This document shows positions 37,278 to 45,932 of a DNA stretch of 64,000 bases, in pieces; position 1 is the stretch's first letter, and each line of letters starts with the position of its first letter. Below the pieces are notes generated by a model that was not told the DNA's origin, did no database searches, and was given only the letters and a program-made list of their open reading frames with translations. Location of the stretch: NCBI RefSeq assembly GCF_029051725.1, contig NZ_JAACFU010000006.1, forward strand, positions 434,001 to 498,000, given 5' to 3'. This stretch comes from Bradyrhizobium sp. CSS354. Lineage in GTDB: Bacteria > Pseudomonadota > Alphaproteobacteria > Rhizobiales > Xanthobacteraceae. The translations under genes and the position numbers were made by a program.

Positions 37278-38627
37278 ATGCCCGATTTTCCGACACTGAC
37301 GAAGCTCGCCGAAGACCTCGAAAGCGGCCGTACCACCTCCCGCAAGCTGGTCGAGGCTTGCATCGCCAAAATCGCCGATCCGGCTGGCGAGGGGCAGCGT
37401 GCCTTCATCCACGTCGACAAGGACGCCGCGCTTGTGGCGGCGGATGCGATGGATGGTTTGCGCAAGGTGAAGGCAGCGCCGTCGCGCTATGCCGGTATCC
37501 CGGTCTCGATCAAGGATCTCTTCGACATCAAGGGCCAGGTGACGCGCGCCGGCTCCCGCGCGCTCGACGATTCCTCGCCGGCCGAACAGGATGCCCCCAC
37601 GGTGGCGCGGCTGCGCAAGGCCGGCTTCGTCGTGATCGGGCGCACCAACATGACCGAGTTCGCCTATTCCGGCATCGGCATCAATCCGCATTACGGTACG
37701 CCAAAAGGCGTCTGGAACCGGGCCGAGGGCCACGTGCCCGGCGGTTCGTCCTCGGGCGCCGCAGTCTCCGTGCTCGACGGCATGGCGCATGGCGCACTCG
37801 GCACCGACACCGGCGGCTCCTGCCGGATTCCGGCGGCCTATAACGGCATCGTCGGCTACAAGCCGACGCAGCGGCGCGTACCGCTCGACGGGGCTGTGCC
37901 GCTGTCGTTCTCGCTCGACAGCATCGGGCCGCTGGCACGATCGGTCAGTTGCTGTGCCATTCTCGATGCCGTGCTCGCCAACGAGCCCATCGCCCCGCTG
38001 AAGCCGCGCCCTGTCAAGGGCATGCGGCTTGCGGTGCCGACCACGATCGCGCTCGACGACCTCGACGCGGCTGTGGCCGGGACGTTCGAGCGGGCGCTCA
38101 AGAGTCTCGCCGATCACGGTGCGATCATGGAGCGCATCGAGATGGCCGAATTCCACGACATCGGACCGATGAACGCCAAGGGTGGCTTTGCGGCTTCCGA
38201 AAGCTACGCCTGGCATCGCTACCTGCTCACATCCAAGGGCGACGTCTACGATCCCAGAGTCTCCGTGCGTATCATGCGCGGCGAAGCGCAGAGCGCGGCG
38301 GACTACATCGATCTTCTCAACGAGCGCCGCTCGCTGATCGCCCGCGTCAATGCGCGCATCGCGCCTTATGACGCGCTGGTGCTGCCGACCACCGCCAACA
38401 CGCCGCCGAAAATATCGGATCTTGCCGACGACAAGGCGTTCACCAGGGAAAACCTGCGGGCGCTCCGGAACTGCACCCTGATCAACATGATCGACGGCTG
38501 CGCCATCTCGCTGCCTGCGCATCGCGAGGGTGAGATTCCCGTCGGTCTGATGCTGGCGGGCGCGGGCGGATCGGACCGCCGTATCTTCGAGCTTGCTGCC
38601 GGCATGGAGGCCGTAATTCGTGTTTGA
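37278..38627 (+). CDS. amidase-signature family hydrolase
   Basis: A 449-residue amidase-signature enzyme. The Ser-cisSer-Lys triad is complete: K79 in SIKDLFD, cis-Ser S157 in PGGSSSG, and nucleophile S181 in TGGSCRIPAA. Family members hydrolyse amides, including indole-acetamide, aliphatic amides and glutamyl-tRNA precursors; GatA is unlikely because gatB and gatC are absent. The start is ATG at 37278. The end overlaps the DUF2848 gene by 8 bp, a frequent and tightly coupled pair in alphaproteobacteria. The substrate is not predictable. Confidence 0.88.
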   Translation: MPDFPTLTKLAEDLESGRTTSRKLVEACIAKIADPAGEGQRAFIHVDKDAALVAADAMDGLRKVKAAPSRYAGIPVSIKDLFDIKGQVTRAGSRALDDSSPAEQDAPTVARLRKAGFVVIGRTNMTEFAYSGIGINPHYGTPKGVWNRAEGHVPGGSSSGAAVSVLDGMAHGALGTDTGGSCRIPAAYNGIVGYKPTQRRVPLDGAVPLSFSLDSIGPLARSVSCCAILDAVLANEPIAPLKPRPVKGMRLAVPTTIALDDLDAAVAGTFERALKSLADHGAIMERIEMAEFHDIGPMNAKGGFAASESYAWHRYLLTSKGDVYDPRVSVRIMRGEAQSAADYIDLLNERRSLIARVNARIAPYDALVLPTTANTPPKISDLADDKAFTRENLRALRNCTLINMIDGCAISLPAHREGEIPVGLMLAGAGGSDRRIFELAAGMEAVIRV

Positions 38628-39306
38628 CCTGACTTTCACCGTTGACGCCCAGGACACCACCACGCCGCTGACGCTGGCGATCGACCAGATGGTCATCGCC
38701 GGCTGGACCGGCCGCGATCCGGTCGCGCGCGACAAGCACATTGCCGAGCTGCAGGAGATGGGTATCGCCCCGCCGGCCTCGACGCCGATCTACTATCGCG
38801 CCTCGGCGCGGCGCTTGACCATAGAAGATAGCATCGAGTGCACCGGCGGCGATTCCTCCGGCGAAGTCGAGTTCGTGCTGATCGGCTGGCAGGGCCGCAT
38901 TTTCGTCGGCTGCGGATCCGACCACACCGACCGCAAGGTCGAGGCCTACAACGTCACGGTGTCCAAGCAGATGTGCGACAAGCCGATCGCATCCACGCTG
39001 TGGGAGCTCGAGGACGTCATCGGCCATTGGGACAGGATGATCCTGCGCTCCTGGGCCACCATCAAGAGCGAGCGTGTGCTCTACCAGGAGGGCACGCTCG
39101 ACGCGATGCTTCCGGTCCCTGACTTGATCGCGCGTGGCTTCGAGCGTGGAAAATTCCCCGACGGCTGCGCCATGTTCGGCGGTACGTTCGCGGCGAAGGG
39201 GGGTATCCGCCCCGCCGACCGTTTCGATTTCGAGCTGGAAGACCCCGTTCTGAAGCGCACGATCAAGCACGGCTATGACGTGGTGACGCTGCCGGTGCGA
39301 GGCTGA
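38620..39306 (+). CDS. DUF2848 family protein
   Basis: A 228-residue protein of the DUF2848 family, whose fold resembles fumarylacetoacetate hydrolase-like enzymes. It contains VEFVLIGWQGRIFVGCGSDHTDRKVE and a C-terminal PVLKRTIKHGY segment. No membrane or signal sequence is present. The GTG start at 38620 lies inside the amidase gene (8-bp overlap), so the pair is co-translated. Possibly it acts on the acid released by the amidase, but no reaction is established. Confidence 0.85.
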   Translation: MFDLTFTVDAQDTTTPLTLAIDQMVIAGWTGRDPVARDKHIAELQEMGIAPPASTPIYYRASARRLTIEDSIECTGGDSSGEVEFVLIGWQGRIFVGCGSDHTDRKVEAYNVTVSKQMCDKPIASTLWELEDVIGHWDRMILRSWATIKSERVLYQEGTLDAMLPVPDLIARGFERGKFPDGCAMFGGTFAAKGGIRPADRFDFELEDPVLKRTIKHGYDVVTLPVRG

Positions 39307-39319
39307 TATGCCTCCGCAC

Positions 39320-39406
39320 CGTCATTGCGAGCGAAGCGAAGCAATCCAGATTGGTTCCGCGGTGGCAGTCTGGATTGCTTCGTCGCAAGAGCTCCTCGCA
39401 ATGACG
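39320..39406. repeat. palindromic intergenic repeat A, copy 4
   Basis: Arms CGTCATTGCGAGCGAAGCGA and complementary CTCGCAATGACG, as at 9548. It is in the 158-bp gap before the 2OG oxygenase gene. Confidence 0.85.
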
Positions 39407-39464
39407 GGGAGAGAGACGGAAATCGGGTGGTAGAGGACGGGGCGGTCCTGCGAAAATCAGTGCC

Positions 39465-40211
39465 ATGACAGCAACAGCACGCAAATCGCCTCAATCCCCG
39501 TCAGCGGATGCTGCTGCCCACGTCGATGCCCTCGGCTGGCCCCAGATCACCGGCGAACTCGACACCCAGGGCAGCGCCGTCCTGAAGGGCCTGCTCACGC
39601 CGGATCAATGCCGCGCCGTCGCCGCGCTCTATCCCGACGACGCCAATTTCCGCAGCCGCATCGTCATGGGCCGCCATGGCTTTGGCCGCGGCGAGTACAA
39701 ATATTTCTCCTATCCGCTGCCGGACCTGATCGCGCAATTGCGCCCGGCGCTCTACGCGCATCTCCAGGGCGTCGCCAATCGCTGGAACGAGGCGATGGGG
39801 ATCGATATCCGCTATCCCGCCGCTCACGCGGCGTTCTTGAAGCGCTGCCACGAGGCCGGGCAGGCGCGACCGACGCCGCTGCTGCTGCAATACGAGGCAG
39901 GCGATTTCAACTGCCTGCACCAGGATCTCTATGGCGAGCACGTGTTCCCGCTCCAGGTCGCAATCCTCTTGTCCGAGCCCGGCCGCGATTTCACCGGCGG
40001 CGAGTTCGTACTGACCGAGCAGCGCCCGCGCATGCAGTCCCGCGCCGAGGTGGTTCCGCTCGCGCAGGGCGACGCGGTCGCCTTCGCTGTGCATCACCGT
40101 CCGGTGCAGGGGACACGCGGCACCTACCGCGTTAATCTCCGCCATGGCGTCAGCCGGATTCGCTCTGGCCAGCGCCACACGCTGGGTGTGATCTTTCACG
40201 ATGCCAAATGA
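39465..40211 (+). CDS. 2-oxoglutarate/Fe(II)-dependent oxygenase
   Basis: A 248-residue double-stranded beta-helix oxygenase. The iron ligands are H142 and D144 in LHQDLYGEH, plus a C-terminal His in VHHRPVQGTRG, with R212 or R216 as the 2-oxoglutarate-binding Arg. It is of the type placed next to alkB or ada in many alphaproteobacteria, where its substrate is unknown; oxidative demethylation or hydroxylation of a protein or base is likely. The start is ATG at 39465. The gene ends 9 bp before the alkB start, so the two share a unit. Confidence 0.85.
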   Translation: MTATARKSPQSPSADAAAHVDALGWPQITGELDTQGSAVLKGLLTPDQCRAVAALYPDDANFRSRIVMGRHGFGRGEYKYFSYPLPDLIAQLRPALYAHLQGVANRWNEAMGIDIRYPAAHAAFLKRCHEAGQARPTPLLLQYEAGDFNCLHQDLYGEHVFPLQVAILLSEPGRDFTGGEFVLTEQRPRMQSRAEVVPLAQGDAVAFAVHHRPVQGTRGTYRVNLRHGVSRIRSGQRHTLGVIFHDAK

Positions 40212-40220
40212 GCGCTGCGA

Positions 40221-40874
40221 TTGACGGCTGATCTGTTCGACAATGTTGCCGAAGCCCAGCCGTCGCGCGAGGAGATCGCCGACGGCGCTGTGCTGTTGCG
40301 CGGCTTCGTCAAGCCGATCGAGAGCGAGTTGATCGAAGCGGTGCGCGCCATCGTGGCGCAGTCGCCGTTCCGTCGCATGACCACGCCCGGCGGGCATCTG
40401 ATGTCGGTGGCGATGACCAATTGCGGCGAGCGCGGCTGGATTACCGATCATACCGGCTATCGCTATGATCCCATCGACCCGCGAACCGGCGCGCCATGGC
40501 CGGCGATGCCGCCCGTACTCCGCGATCTCGCCCGCCGTGCGGCGGAGCAGGGCGGCTTTGAGGGCTTTGCGCCCGACGCATGCCTCGTCAACCGCTACGA
40601 GCCCGGCACGCGACTGTCACTGCATCAGGACAAGGACGAGCTGGATTATTCCGCGCCGATCGTCTCAGTCTCGCTCGGCCTGCCTGCGACTTTCCTGTTC
40701 GGCGGCATGGCGCGTAGCGACAAGCCGCGGCGCTTCCGGCTCGTCCATGGCGATGTCGTGGTCTGGGGCGGGCCCAGCAGGCTCGCCTATCACGGCGTCG
40801 CGCCGCTCGCCGAGGGCGAGCACGCGCTGCTGGGGCGGAAGCGGATCAATTTGACGTTCCGAAAGGTCCGCTGA
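40221..40874 (+). CDS. alkB: alkylated DNA repair dioxygenase AlkB
   Basis: A 217-residue AlkB, which removes 1-methyladenine and 3-methylcytosine lesions by oxidative demethylation. All E. coli active-site residues are conserved with a +4 offset: H135, D137, H191, R208 and R214 (LHQDKDE, YHGVAPL, RINLTFR). The start is TTG at 40221. A better-placed ATG at 40208, overlapping the upstream stop as ATGA, is out of frame by one base and would give only MSAAIDG, so either TTG is used or a base has been lost or gained near 40220. It follows the 2OG oxygenase gene. Confidence 0.93.
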   Translation: MTADLFDNVAEAQPSREEIADGAVLLRGFVKPIESELIEAVRAIVAQSPFRRMTTPGGHLMSVAMTNCGERGWITDHTGYRYDPIDPRTGAPWPAMPPVLRDLARRAAEQGGFEGFAPDACLVNRYEPGTRLSLHQDKDELDYSAPIVSVSLGLPATFLFGGMARSDKPRRFRLVHGDVVVWGGPSRLAYHGVAPLAEGEHALLGRKRINLTFRKVR

Positions 40875-40928
40875 CGCGTTTCCTCGCAGCCCCCGCTCGT
40901 CTAAGCTTCCGGCGGGGGAGACGGCGAT

Positions 40929-42170
40929 ATGGCGACCACACAGCTCTCGGCCGGCACTGGCGCGGCCAACCGCACCGGCCTGTATCTGGCCGTGCTGCAA
41001 CTGGCGTTCACGCTTGGCTGGACCACCTACGTCGTCCATTTGCCAAAGCTCGCGGCTGAGGTCGGCATCGCGCCATCGGCCGTCATCTTCATCCTGATGC
41101 TGGACCAGGCGATCTTCACCATCGCCGATACCGTGATGGGGATCGCCGCCGACAAGATCGCTCCCCATCTCGGCAGGCTTGGCCTGTTCGTCGGGCTCCT
41201 GGCCGCGATCTCCTGCGGCGCGTTCATCGCGCTGCCTTTCGTCGCAGGGCGCGGCGTGGTCGCGCAGGGGTGGTTCATTGCCCTGATCGTGGTCTGGTCG
41301 ATCACCTCGTCCGCGTTGCGCGCGCCACCGCTGACCCTGCTCGGCAGATACCGCGCCCGGCCGCAGGTGCCGTTCCTCGCCGCGCTCGCGATGCTCGGCT
41401 ATGGCGTCGCCGGCGCGGTCTCGCCCTATCTCGGCGTGGTGCTGCGCGAGCACGATGCGCGGTTGCCCTTCGTGATATCGAGCGCAGTGCTGCTGTTGAC
41501 CGCGCTCGGGCTGTCACGGATCGAGCACGACGTGGCCCGCGACACCGCGCCGCCGACACCGGCCGAGGCAGCAAAGCCGCTTGGCCTCGTGCCGATCGCC
41601 TTCATCGTCGCGATGGTGGCGCTCGCGCTCGGCTATCAGTTGCACTTCGCTCTGAACAGCGCGCCGTTCTACCTGCGCTTTGCCAAGCCGGATGAGCTGC
41701 AATGGCTGATGCCGGTGTTCTGGATCGGTTTCAACATTGCGATGTTTCCGGCAAGCCTGGTCGTCAAGCACCGTGGCGGCGTGATCGTGATGGGCGCGGC
41801 CGGACTGCTTGGAGCGGTCGCGATTGCTGCGGCCGAATTCGCCGGCAGCCTCAACACGCTGATCGTCGCGCAGTTTCTCGCCGGAGCGGCGTGGGGCTGC
41901 ATGCTGATGAGCGCGATCTCGGCCGCGTTGGCGATCGGCTCGACCGGCGCGGAGGGAAAGGTGACCGGCCTCGTCTTCTCGGCGCTGGCACTCGGGACCT
42001 TCGCGCGGATGGCGGCGGTCGCCGGCGGCTTGCAGAAAATGCCTGACTACGCGCCGCTGCTGCACTGGGCCCCGGTCGCTTGCTGGGCGGCCGCAGGCGC
42101 GGGCCTGCTGGTGATCGCGGCGGCGCGGCTACAGGGCGGCGTTCACCTCAAGGCTTCGGCGGGTGGATGA
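40929..42170 (+). CDS. MFS transporter
   Basis: A 413-residue major facilitator protein with about 12 hydrophobic segments. It shows the short loop 2-3 motif between TM2 and TM3 (GIAADKIAPHLGRLG) and a central cytoplasmic loop after TM6 (RIEHDVARDTAPPTPAEAAKP). The substrate is unknown. The start is ATG at 40929, after a GGGGGAG site. It overlaps the oppositely transcribed TPP enzyme gene tail-to-tail by 23 bp. It may belong with the alkB unit only by proximity. Confidence 0.87.
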   Translation: MATTQLSAGTGAANRTGLYLAVLQLAFTLGWTTYVVHLPKLAAEVGIAPSAVIFILMLDQAIFTIADTVMGIAADKIAPHLGRLGLFVGLLAAISCGAFIALPFVAGRGVVAQGWFIALIVVWSITSSALRAPPLTLLGRYRARPQVPFLAALAMLGYGVAGAVSPYLGVVLREHDARLPFVISSAVLLLTALGLSRIEHDVARDTAPPTPAEAAKPLGLVPIAFIVAMVALALGYQLHFALNSAPFYLRFAKPDELQWLMPVFWIGFNIAMFPASLVVKHRGGVIVMGAAGLLGAVAIAAAEFAGSLNTLIVAQFLAGAAWGCMLMSAISAALAIGSTGAEGKVTGLVFSALALGTFARMAAVAGGLQKMPDYAPLLHWAPVACWAAAGAGLLVIAAARLQGGVHLKASAGG

Positions 42171-43776
42171 ACGCCCAGGGGCTGACTTCCGAATCCCGCG
42201 TCACTTCCACCGAGATCAGATACGGCCCGCCATGAGCGAGCGCCTTCTCCAGCGCCGCCTTGAATTGGTCCGGCGCGGTGACGCGCGTAGCGGCGACGCC
42301 AAAGGACTCCGCGAGCTTGACGAAATCCGGGTTGACCAGATCCGACGCCACGACGCGGCCGTCAAAACGCTCGCGCTGGTCGCGGCGGACATTGCCATAG
42401 GCGTTGTTGTTGAACACCAGCGTCACCACGCCGATGTTGAACTGCACGGCGGTGGCGAGCTCTTGCACGCCGAACATGAAGCCGCCGTCACCGGTGATCG
42501 CCACCACCGGCTTGTCGGGATTGGCGACCTTGGCGCCGAGCGCGGTCGGGAAGCCTGAGCCGAGCGTGCCCTGATAGCCTGATGTGATGAAGGTGCGCGG
42601 CTCGTAGATCGGAAAACCGTACCAGGAGGCGAAACCGAACTGCGACAATTCATCTGTCACGATCGCGTTCGCCGGCAGCACCTCGCGCAGGATGTTGAGA
42701 TACGCCATCTGCGGCTGGATGCGCTGGATCTCGGCTTGCGCGGTCGAAGTGGCCTCTCGAATGTCACCACGCCGGCCGCTGGTCCTGGCAAAGCCGGCCT
42801 TCTTCACGGCAGTGACCAGATCGGCTGCGCCGGACTTGGCGTCGGCGACGATAGCGACATCGGAGGCGAGCCGCCGCATCTCGGCGGGATCGATATCGAC
42901 ACGAATGGATTTCAGCCCTTTCGGCTGATATGGCCAGCGGAAGCCCGATGCCGGCAGTTCGGCGCGCGTGCCGATTGCGATCATCAAATCGGTTGTCGGC
43001 CACAGCTTGTAGGCCGCCGCCATCGTCAGTCCAAGCTCATGCGCATTGGAGACGATGCCGCGGCCGCTGCGGAAGGCGACGACAGGCGCGTCGATCATCT
43101 CGGCAAGTTCGAGAATCTCCTCGCGCGCTTCGATCGCGCCGCTGCCGACGAAGATCATCGGCGCCTTGCTGTTCCTGATCAGCGCGGCCGCCTGCTTGAT
43201 CAAATCAGGGTCGGGCTGCGGCGCGGGCAAAGGCTCCAGCACCTTTGCGGCGGCAGTGTCCGCGCGCTGGGTGAAGACGTCCCAGGGCATCTCGACCGAG
43301 GCGGGGCCGCGCCGTCCGGACGTCATCTCCTGGAAGGCGCGCGCGACGGTGGTCGGCGCGTTGCCGGGATATTCGATGCGGTCCGCCCATTTCACATAGG
43401 TGCGCAAGGTCGCGAGCTGGTCGGGCATCTCGTGCAGGTGGCCGCGGCCCTTGCCCAGAAACTGCGTCGGCACCTGGCCGGTGACGCACAGCACCGGCTC
43501 GTTGCAGCCGAAGGCGGTGAGCAGTGCCGCGCTGGCGTTGAGCACGCCGGGACCCGGCACCACGCTGAACACGCCGGGCCTGCCGCTGGAGCGCGCATAG
43601 CCGAACGCCATGTAGCCGCAGGCCTGCTCGTGCCGCGCGCCGATCACCTTGAGCTGAGCCTGGTGGAAGGCGTCGAACAGGCCGTAGACCTGCGCGCCTG
43701 GCAGTCCGAACACGGTGTCGACGCCGTGGGCGACAAGCCCGCTTACGATCGCTTCGCCGCCGGTGAGGGTGGTCAT
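42148..43776 (-). CDS. thiamine-diphosphate-dependent enzyme (acetolactate synthase-like)
   Basis: A 542-residue ThDP enzyme of the acetolactate synthase/benzoylformate decarboxylase superfamily. E50 in ARHEQACGYMA is the ThDP-activating Glu, and ITGDGGFMFGVQE...FNNNAYGN is the Mg-ThDP motif near residue 435. It lacks an obvious FAD signature, so 2-oxoacid decarboxylase or lyase is more likely than biosynthetic acetolactate synthase. The start is ATG at 43776. It is the last gene of the leftward hpa-type operon, 25 bp after the FAH-family gene. It may handle a 2-oxoacid from aromatic degradation. Confidence 0.85.
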   Translation of the reverse strand: MTTLTGGEAIVSGLVAHGVDTVFGLPGAQVYGLFDAFHQAQLKVIGARHEQACGYMAFGYARSSGRPGVFSVVPGPGVLNASAALLTAFGCNEPVLCVTGQVPTQFLGKGRGHLHEMPDQLATLRTYVKWADRIEYPGNAPTTVARAFQEMTSGRRGPASVEMPWDVFTQRADTAAAKVLEPLPAPQPDPDLIKQAAALIRNSKAPMIFVGSGAIEAREEILELAEMIDAPVVAFRSGRGIVSNAHELGLTMAAAYKLWPTTDLMIAIGTRAELPASGFRWPYQPKGLKSIRVDIDPAEMRRLASDVAIVADAKSGAADLVTAVKKAGFARTSGRRGDIREATSTAQAEIQRIQPQMAYLNILREVLPANAIVTDELSQFGFASWYGFPIYEPRTFITSGYQGTLGSGFPTALGAKVANPDKPVVAITGDGGFMFGVQELATAVQFNIGVVTLVFNNNAYGNVRRDQRERFDGRVVASDLVNPDFVKLAESFGVAATRVTAPDQFKAALEKALAHGGPYLISVEVTRDSEVSPWAFIHPPKP

Positions 43777-43801
43777 GGCATCATTCCATTTCAATCGGTG
43801 T

Positions 43802-44671
43802 TCAGGCTTCGTCGACGACGCCGTTGCGTAAAGATCCGATGCCCTCGGCCGTGACTTCGATAACATCGCCTGGCTTCAGATAACGCGGCGGATCGAACCG
43901 CGCTCCGGCGCCGGTCGGCGTGCCCGTGACGATGATATCGCCGGGGACAAGCGTCGCGAAAGTCGAGATATAGCTGATGAGATAGCGGAACGGAAACATC
44001 AGTCGGCTGGTGCGGTCGTCCTGCCGAAGCTCGCCGTTGACATGCGTGGTGAGGCGGATGTCGGCGATCTGCGATTCCTGCGTGTAGGGCACCAGCCACG
44101 GGCCGAGGCTGCCGCTGGAATCGAAGTTCTTGCCCTGCGTGACGTTGAACTTGGCATGGCGCAGCCAATCTCGCACCGAGCCTTCGTTGCAGAGCGTCAG
44201 CGCGGCGATGTGGTCGAGCGCAGAACTTTCGAGGATGTGCCGGCCTTGCTTGCCGATCACCAGCACGATCTCGCCCTCGTAGTCGAGCTGCGCGGATGCG
44301 CGCGGGCGCACCAGCGGCGTGTCATGGCCGACGAAGGAACGCGGCGAGCGCATGAACATGCTCGGATATTTCGGTGCGTCCTGGCCGTCCTTGTACTCGG
44401 CGTTACGATCAGGGTAGTTGACGCCGATGCAGATGATCTTTTCCGGCGCGGGTACCGGCGGCAGCCAGATGATATCGCCGAGCGCGTGATCGGGCGTGCG
44501 GCCGGCGGCTTCTTCGGCGAGACTCGCGAGCTTTCCTGCCGCGATCACCTCGCGCAGCGTCGGATAGTCTTTGGCGTGGCGCGCGGAGAGCTCGACAATG
44601 CCGCCGTCGACGACGGCGCCGTAGCAGATGGCGCCGTTGACGGAGTAGGTGGCGAGGCGAGGGAGATTCAT
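43802..44671 (-). CDS. fumarylacetoacetate hydrolase family protein (HpaG-like decarboxylase/isomerase)
   Basis: A 289-residue FAH-fold protein. E and E of LDYEGEIVLVIG supply two metal ligands; the third is normally Asp in a N-D-V-S-x-R-D motif, but here it reads NEGSVRDW, so Glu may replace it. IVTGTPTGAGA is the usual C-terminal loop. In homoprotocatechuate degradation HpaG decarboxylates and isomerises 5-carboxymethyl-2-oxo-hex-3-ene-1,6-dioate, and E. coli HpaG has two such domains; one copy here fits the single-domain variant. It lies between the hpaD and TPP genes. Confidence 0.78.
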   Translation of the reverse strand: MNLPRLATYSVNGAICYGAVVDGGIVELSARHAKDYPTLREVIAAGKLASLAEEAAGRTPDHALGDIIWLPPVPAPEKIICIGVNYPDRNAEYKDGQDAPKYPSMFMRSPRSFVGHDTPLVRPRASAQLDYEGEIVLVIGKQGRHILESSALDHIAALTLCNEGSVRDWLRHAKFNVTQGKNFDSSGSLGPWLVPYTQESQIADIRLTTHVNGELRQDDRTSRLMFPFRYLISYISTFATLVPGDIIVTGTPTGAGARFDPPRYLKPGDVIEVTAEGIGSLRNGVVDEA

Positions 44672-44685
44672 TGGTAACTATTCCT

Positions 44686-44813
44686 TGTCGTCCCGGCGAA
44701 GGCCGGGACCCACACCGCGTGATCTATCGAGTGCGCACAACGACAATCCCGAACGACCAACCTTCGCCAAACGTCTCCCTGTGGCTATGGGTCCCGGCCT
44801 TCGCCGGGACGAC
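44686..44813. repeat. intergenic repeat C, copy 2
   Basis: Inverted arms TCGTCCCGGCGAAGGCCGGG and GCCTTCGCCGGGACGACG around ACCCACACC/TATGGGTCCC. It lies between the FAH-family gene and hpaD, inside the leftward operon. Confidence 0.82.
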
Positions 44814-44842
44814 GGGAAGAGAACTTTTGATGGTCGCTGGCA

Positions 44843-45826
44843 TCAATCCGCCACCAGCACGTCGGCCACGAACTTCGGCTCTCGCACGGCTTGCCCGGAG
44901 AACGGCGAGCCCTGCTCGAACCAGGAGCGCGGGGCGGGCGCGCCCCATAATGTCTGGCGACGGGGATCGCGCAGCGACCACCGCAGCGGCTCGTGGTCGT
45001 GGTCGCCGGTGAAATAGTCGCTGGTATAGAGCTCGAGCCTGTGTCCATCGGGGTCGCGGACGTAGAGGAAGAACGCATTCGAGATGCCGTGGCGGCCGGG
45101 ACCACGCTCGATGTTCTTCACGAACCCTTGCGAGGCCATGACGTCGCAGAGATGGATGATGTTCATCGCCGTCGGCGTCCAGTAGGCGAAATGGTGCAGC
45201 CGCGGGCCCTTGCCGTTGGTGATGGCAAAATCGTGGACATTGCCCTTGCGATGCATCCAGGCCGCGGCGATGCGTCCGTTCGGTCCGTCCTCCTCGGCGT
45301 ATTCGGTGAGGCGGAAGCCGAGCCGGGCATAGAATTCGACGGTGTCCTGCACCTCGGCGGCGAACACGTTGAAATGGTCGAGCCGCTGCGGATGGCAGCC
45401 CCTGTAGAGATCGTAGCGGCGCAGCAGATGCGGCCGCCGGTCCATCGACGCATACAGCTCGATCTGGAAGCCGAAGGGGTCGGTGAACTGCAGCGTGCGG
45501 CCCTGGAAGGGCTGATCGGCGAAGGCGTAGCCAAGGCCGTTCTCGGACAGGAACTTTGCAGCCTTGTCCAGATCCCCGTCACTGCCAACCTTGAAACCGA
45601 GCCGGTTGCAGGCAGGCACCGCCGCCTTGCGCAACACCAGCGAGTGATGCTGATGCTCCTCGGCGGCGCGCAAGTAGACGACCTTGTCGTCGGCGTCCTC
45701 GACATGCAGGCCGACAACACTTTCATAGAACTCGCGGCTGAGCTTCAGGTCGGTGACGTCCAGCACGGCGTGGCTGGAGCGGATGATGTTGAACGGCGGC
45801 TCGAAGATATGTTGCGGTACGGGCAT
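44843..45826 (-). CDS. hpaD: 3,4-dihydroxyphenylacetate 2,3-dioxygenase HpaD
   Basis: A 327-residue extradiol dioxygenase of the VOC fold, two-domain type, resembling the Brevibacterium/Arthrobacter homoprotocatechuate 2,3-dioxygenase. Metal ligands are H151 (RLDHFN), H212 (RLHHFAY) and E265 (HRLELY); the acid-base His is H198 (VHDFAI). The spacing from H198 to E265 matches HPCD exactly. It opens homoprotocatechuate between C2 and C3 to 5-carboxymethyl-2-hydroxymuconate semialdehyde, the HpaE substrate. The start is ATG at 45826, and the next gene upstream is hpaE. Confidence 0.93.
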   Translation of the reverse strand: MPVPQHIFEPPFNIIRSSHAVLDVTDLKLSREFYESVVGLHVEDADDKVVYLRAAEEHQHHSLVLRKAAVPACNRLGFKVGSDGDLDKAAKFLSENGLGYAFADQPFQGRTLQFTDPFGFQIELYASMDRRPHLLRRYDLYRGCHPQRLDHFNVFAAEVQDTVEFYARLGFRLTEYAEEDGPNGRIAAAWMHRKGNVHDFAITNGKGPRLHHFAYWTPTAMNIIHLCDVMASQGFVKNIERGPGRHGISNAFFLYVRDPDGHRLELYTSDYFTGDHDHEPLRWSLRDPRRQTLWGAPAPRSWFEQGSPFSGQAVREPKFVADVLVAD

Positions 45827-45848
45827 TGCGTTTCCCCTCTCTAGACAC

Positions 45849-45928
45849 CCGTCATTCCGGGGCGGGCCGTCAGGGCCGAACCCGGAATCTCGAGGTTCCG
45901 GGTTCGCTTCGCGCCCCGGAACGACGGT
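45849..45928. repeat. palindromic intergenic repeat G, copy 2
   Basis: Arms CCCGTCATTCCGGGGCG...CCCGGAATCTCGAG and GAGGTTCCGGGTTCG...CGGAACGACGG. It sits in the 106-bp gap between hpaE and hpaD, inside an operon, where the hairpin could affect mRNA processing. Confidence 0.82.
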
Positions 45929-45932
45929 GGCC

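Noticed and set aside
35313..38741. 1,140-codon leftward frame over thiolase, OB-fold and amidase genes
   Set aside because: It crosses genes in both directions and a repeat copy; no coherent family, so a shadow.
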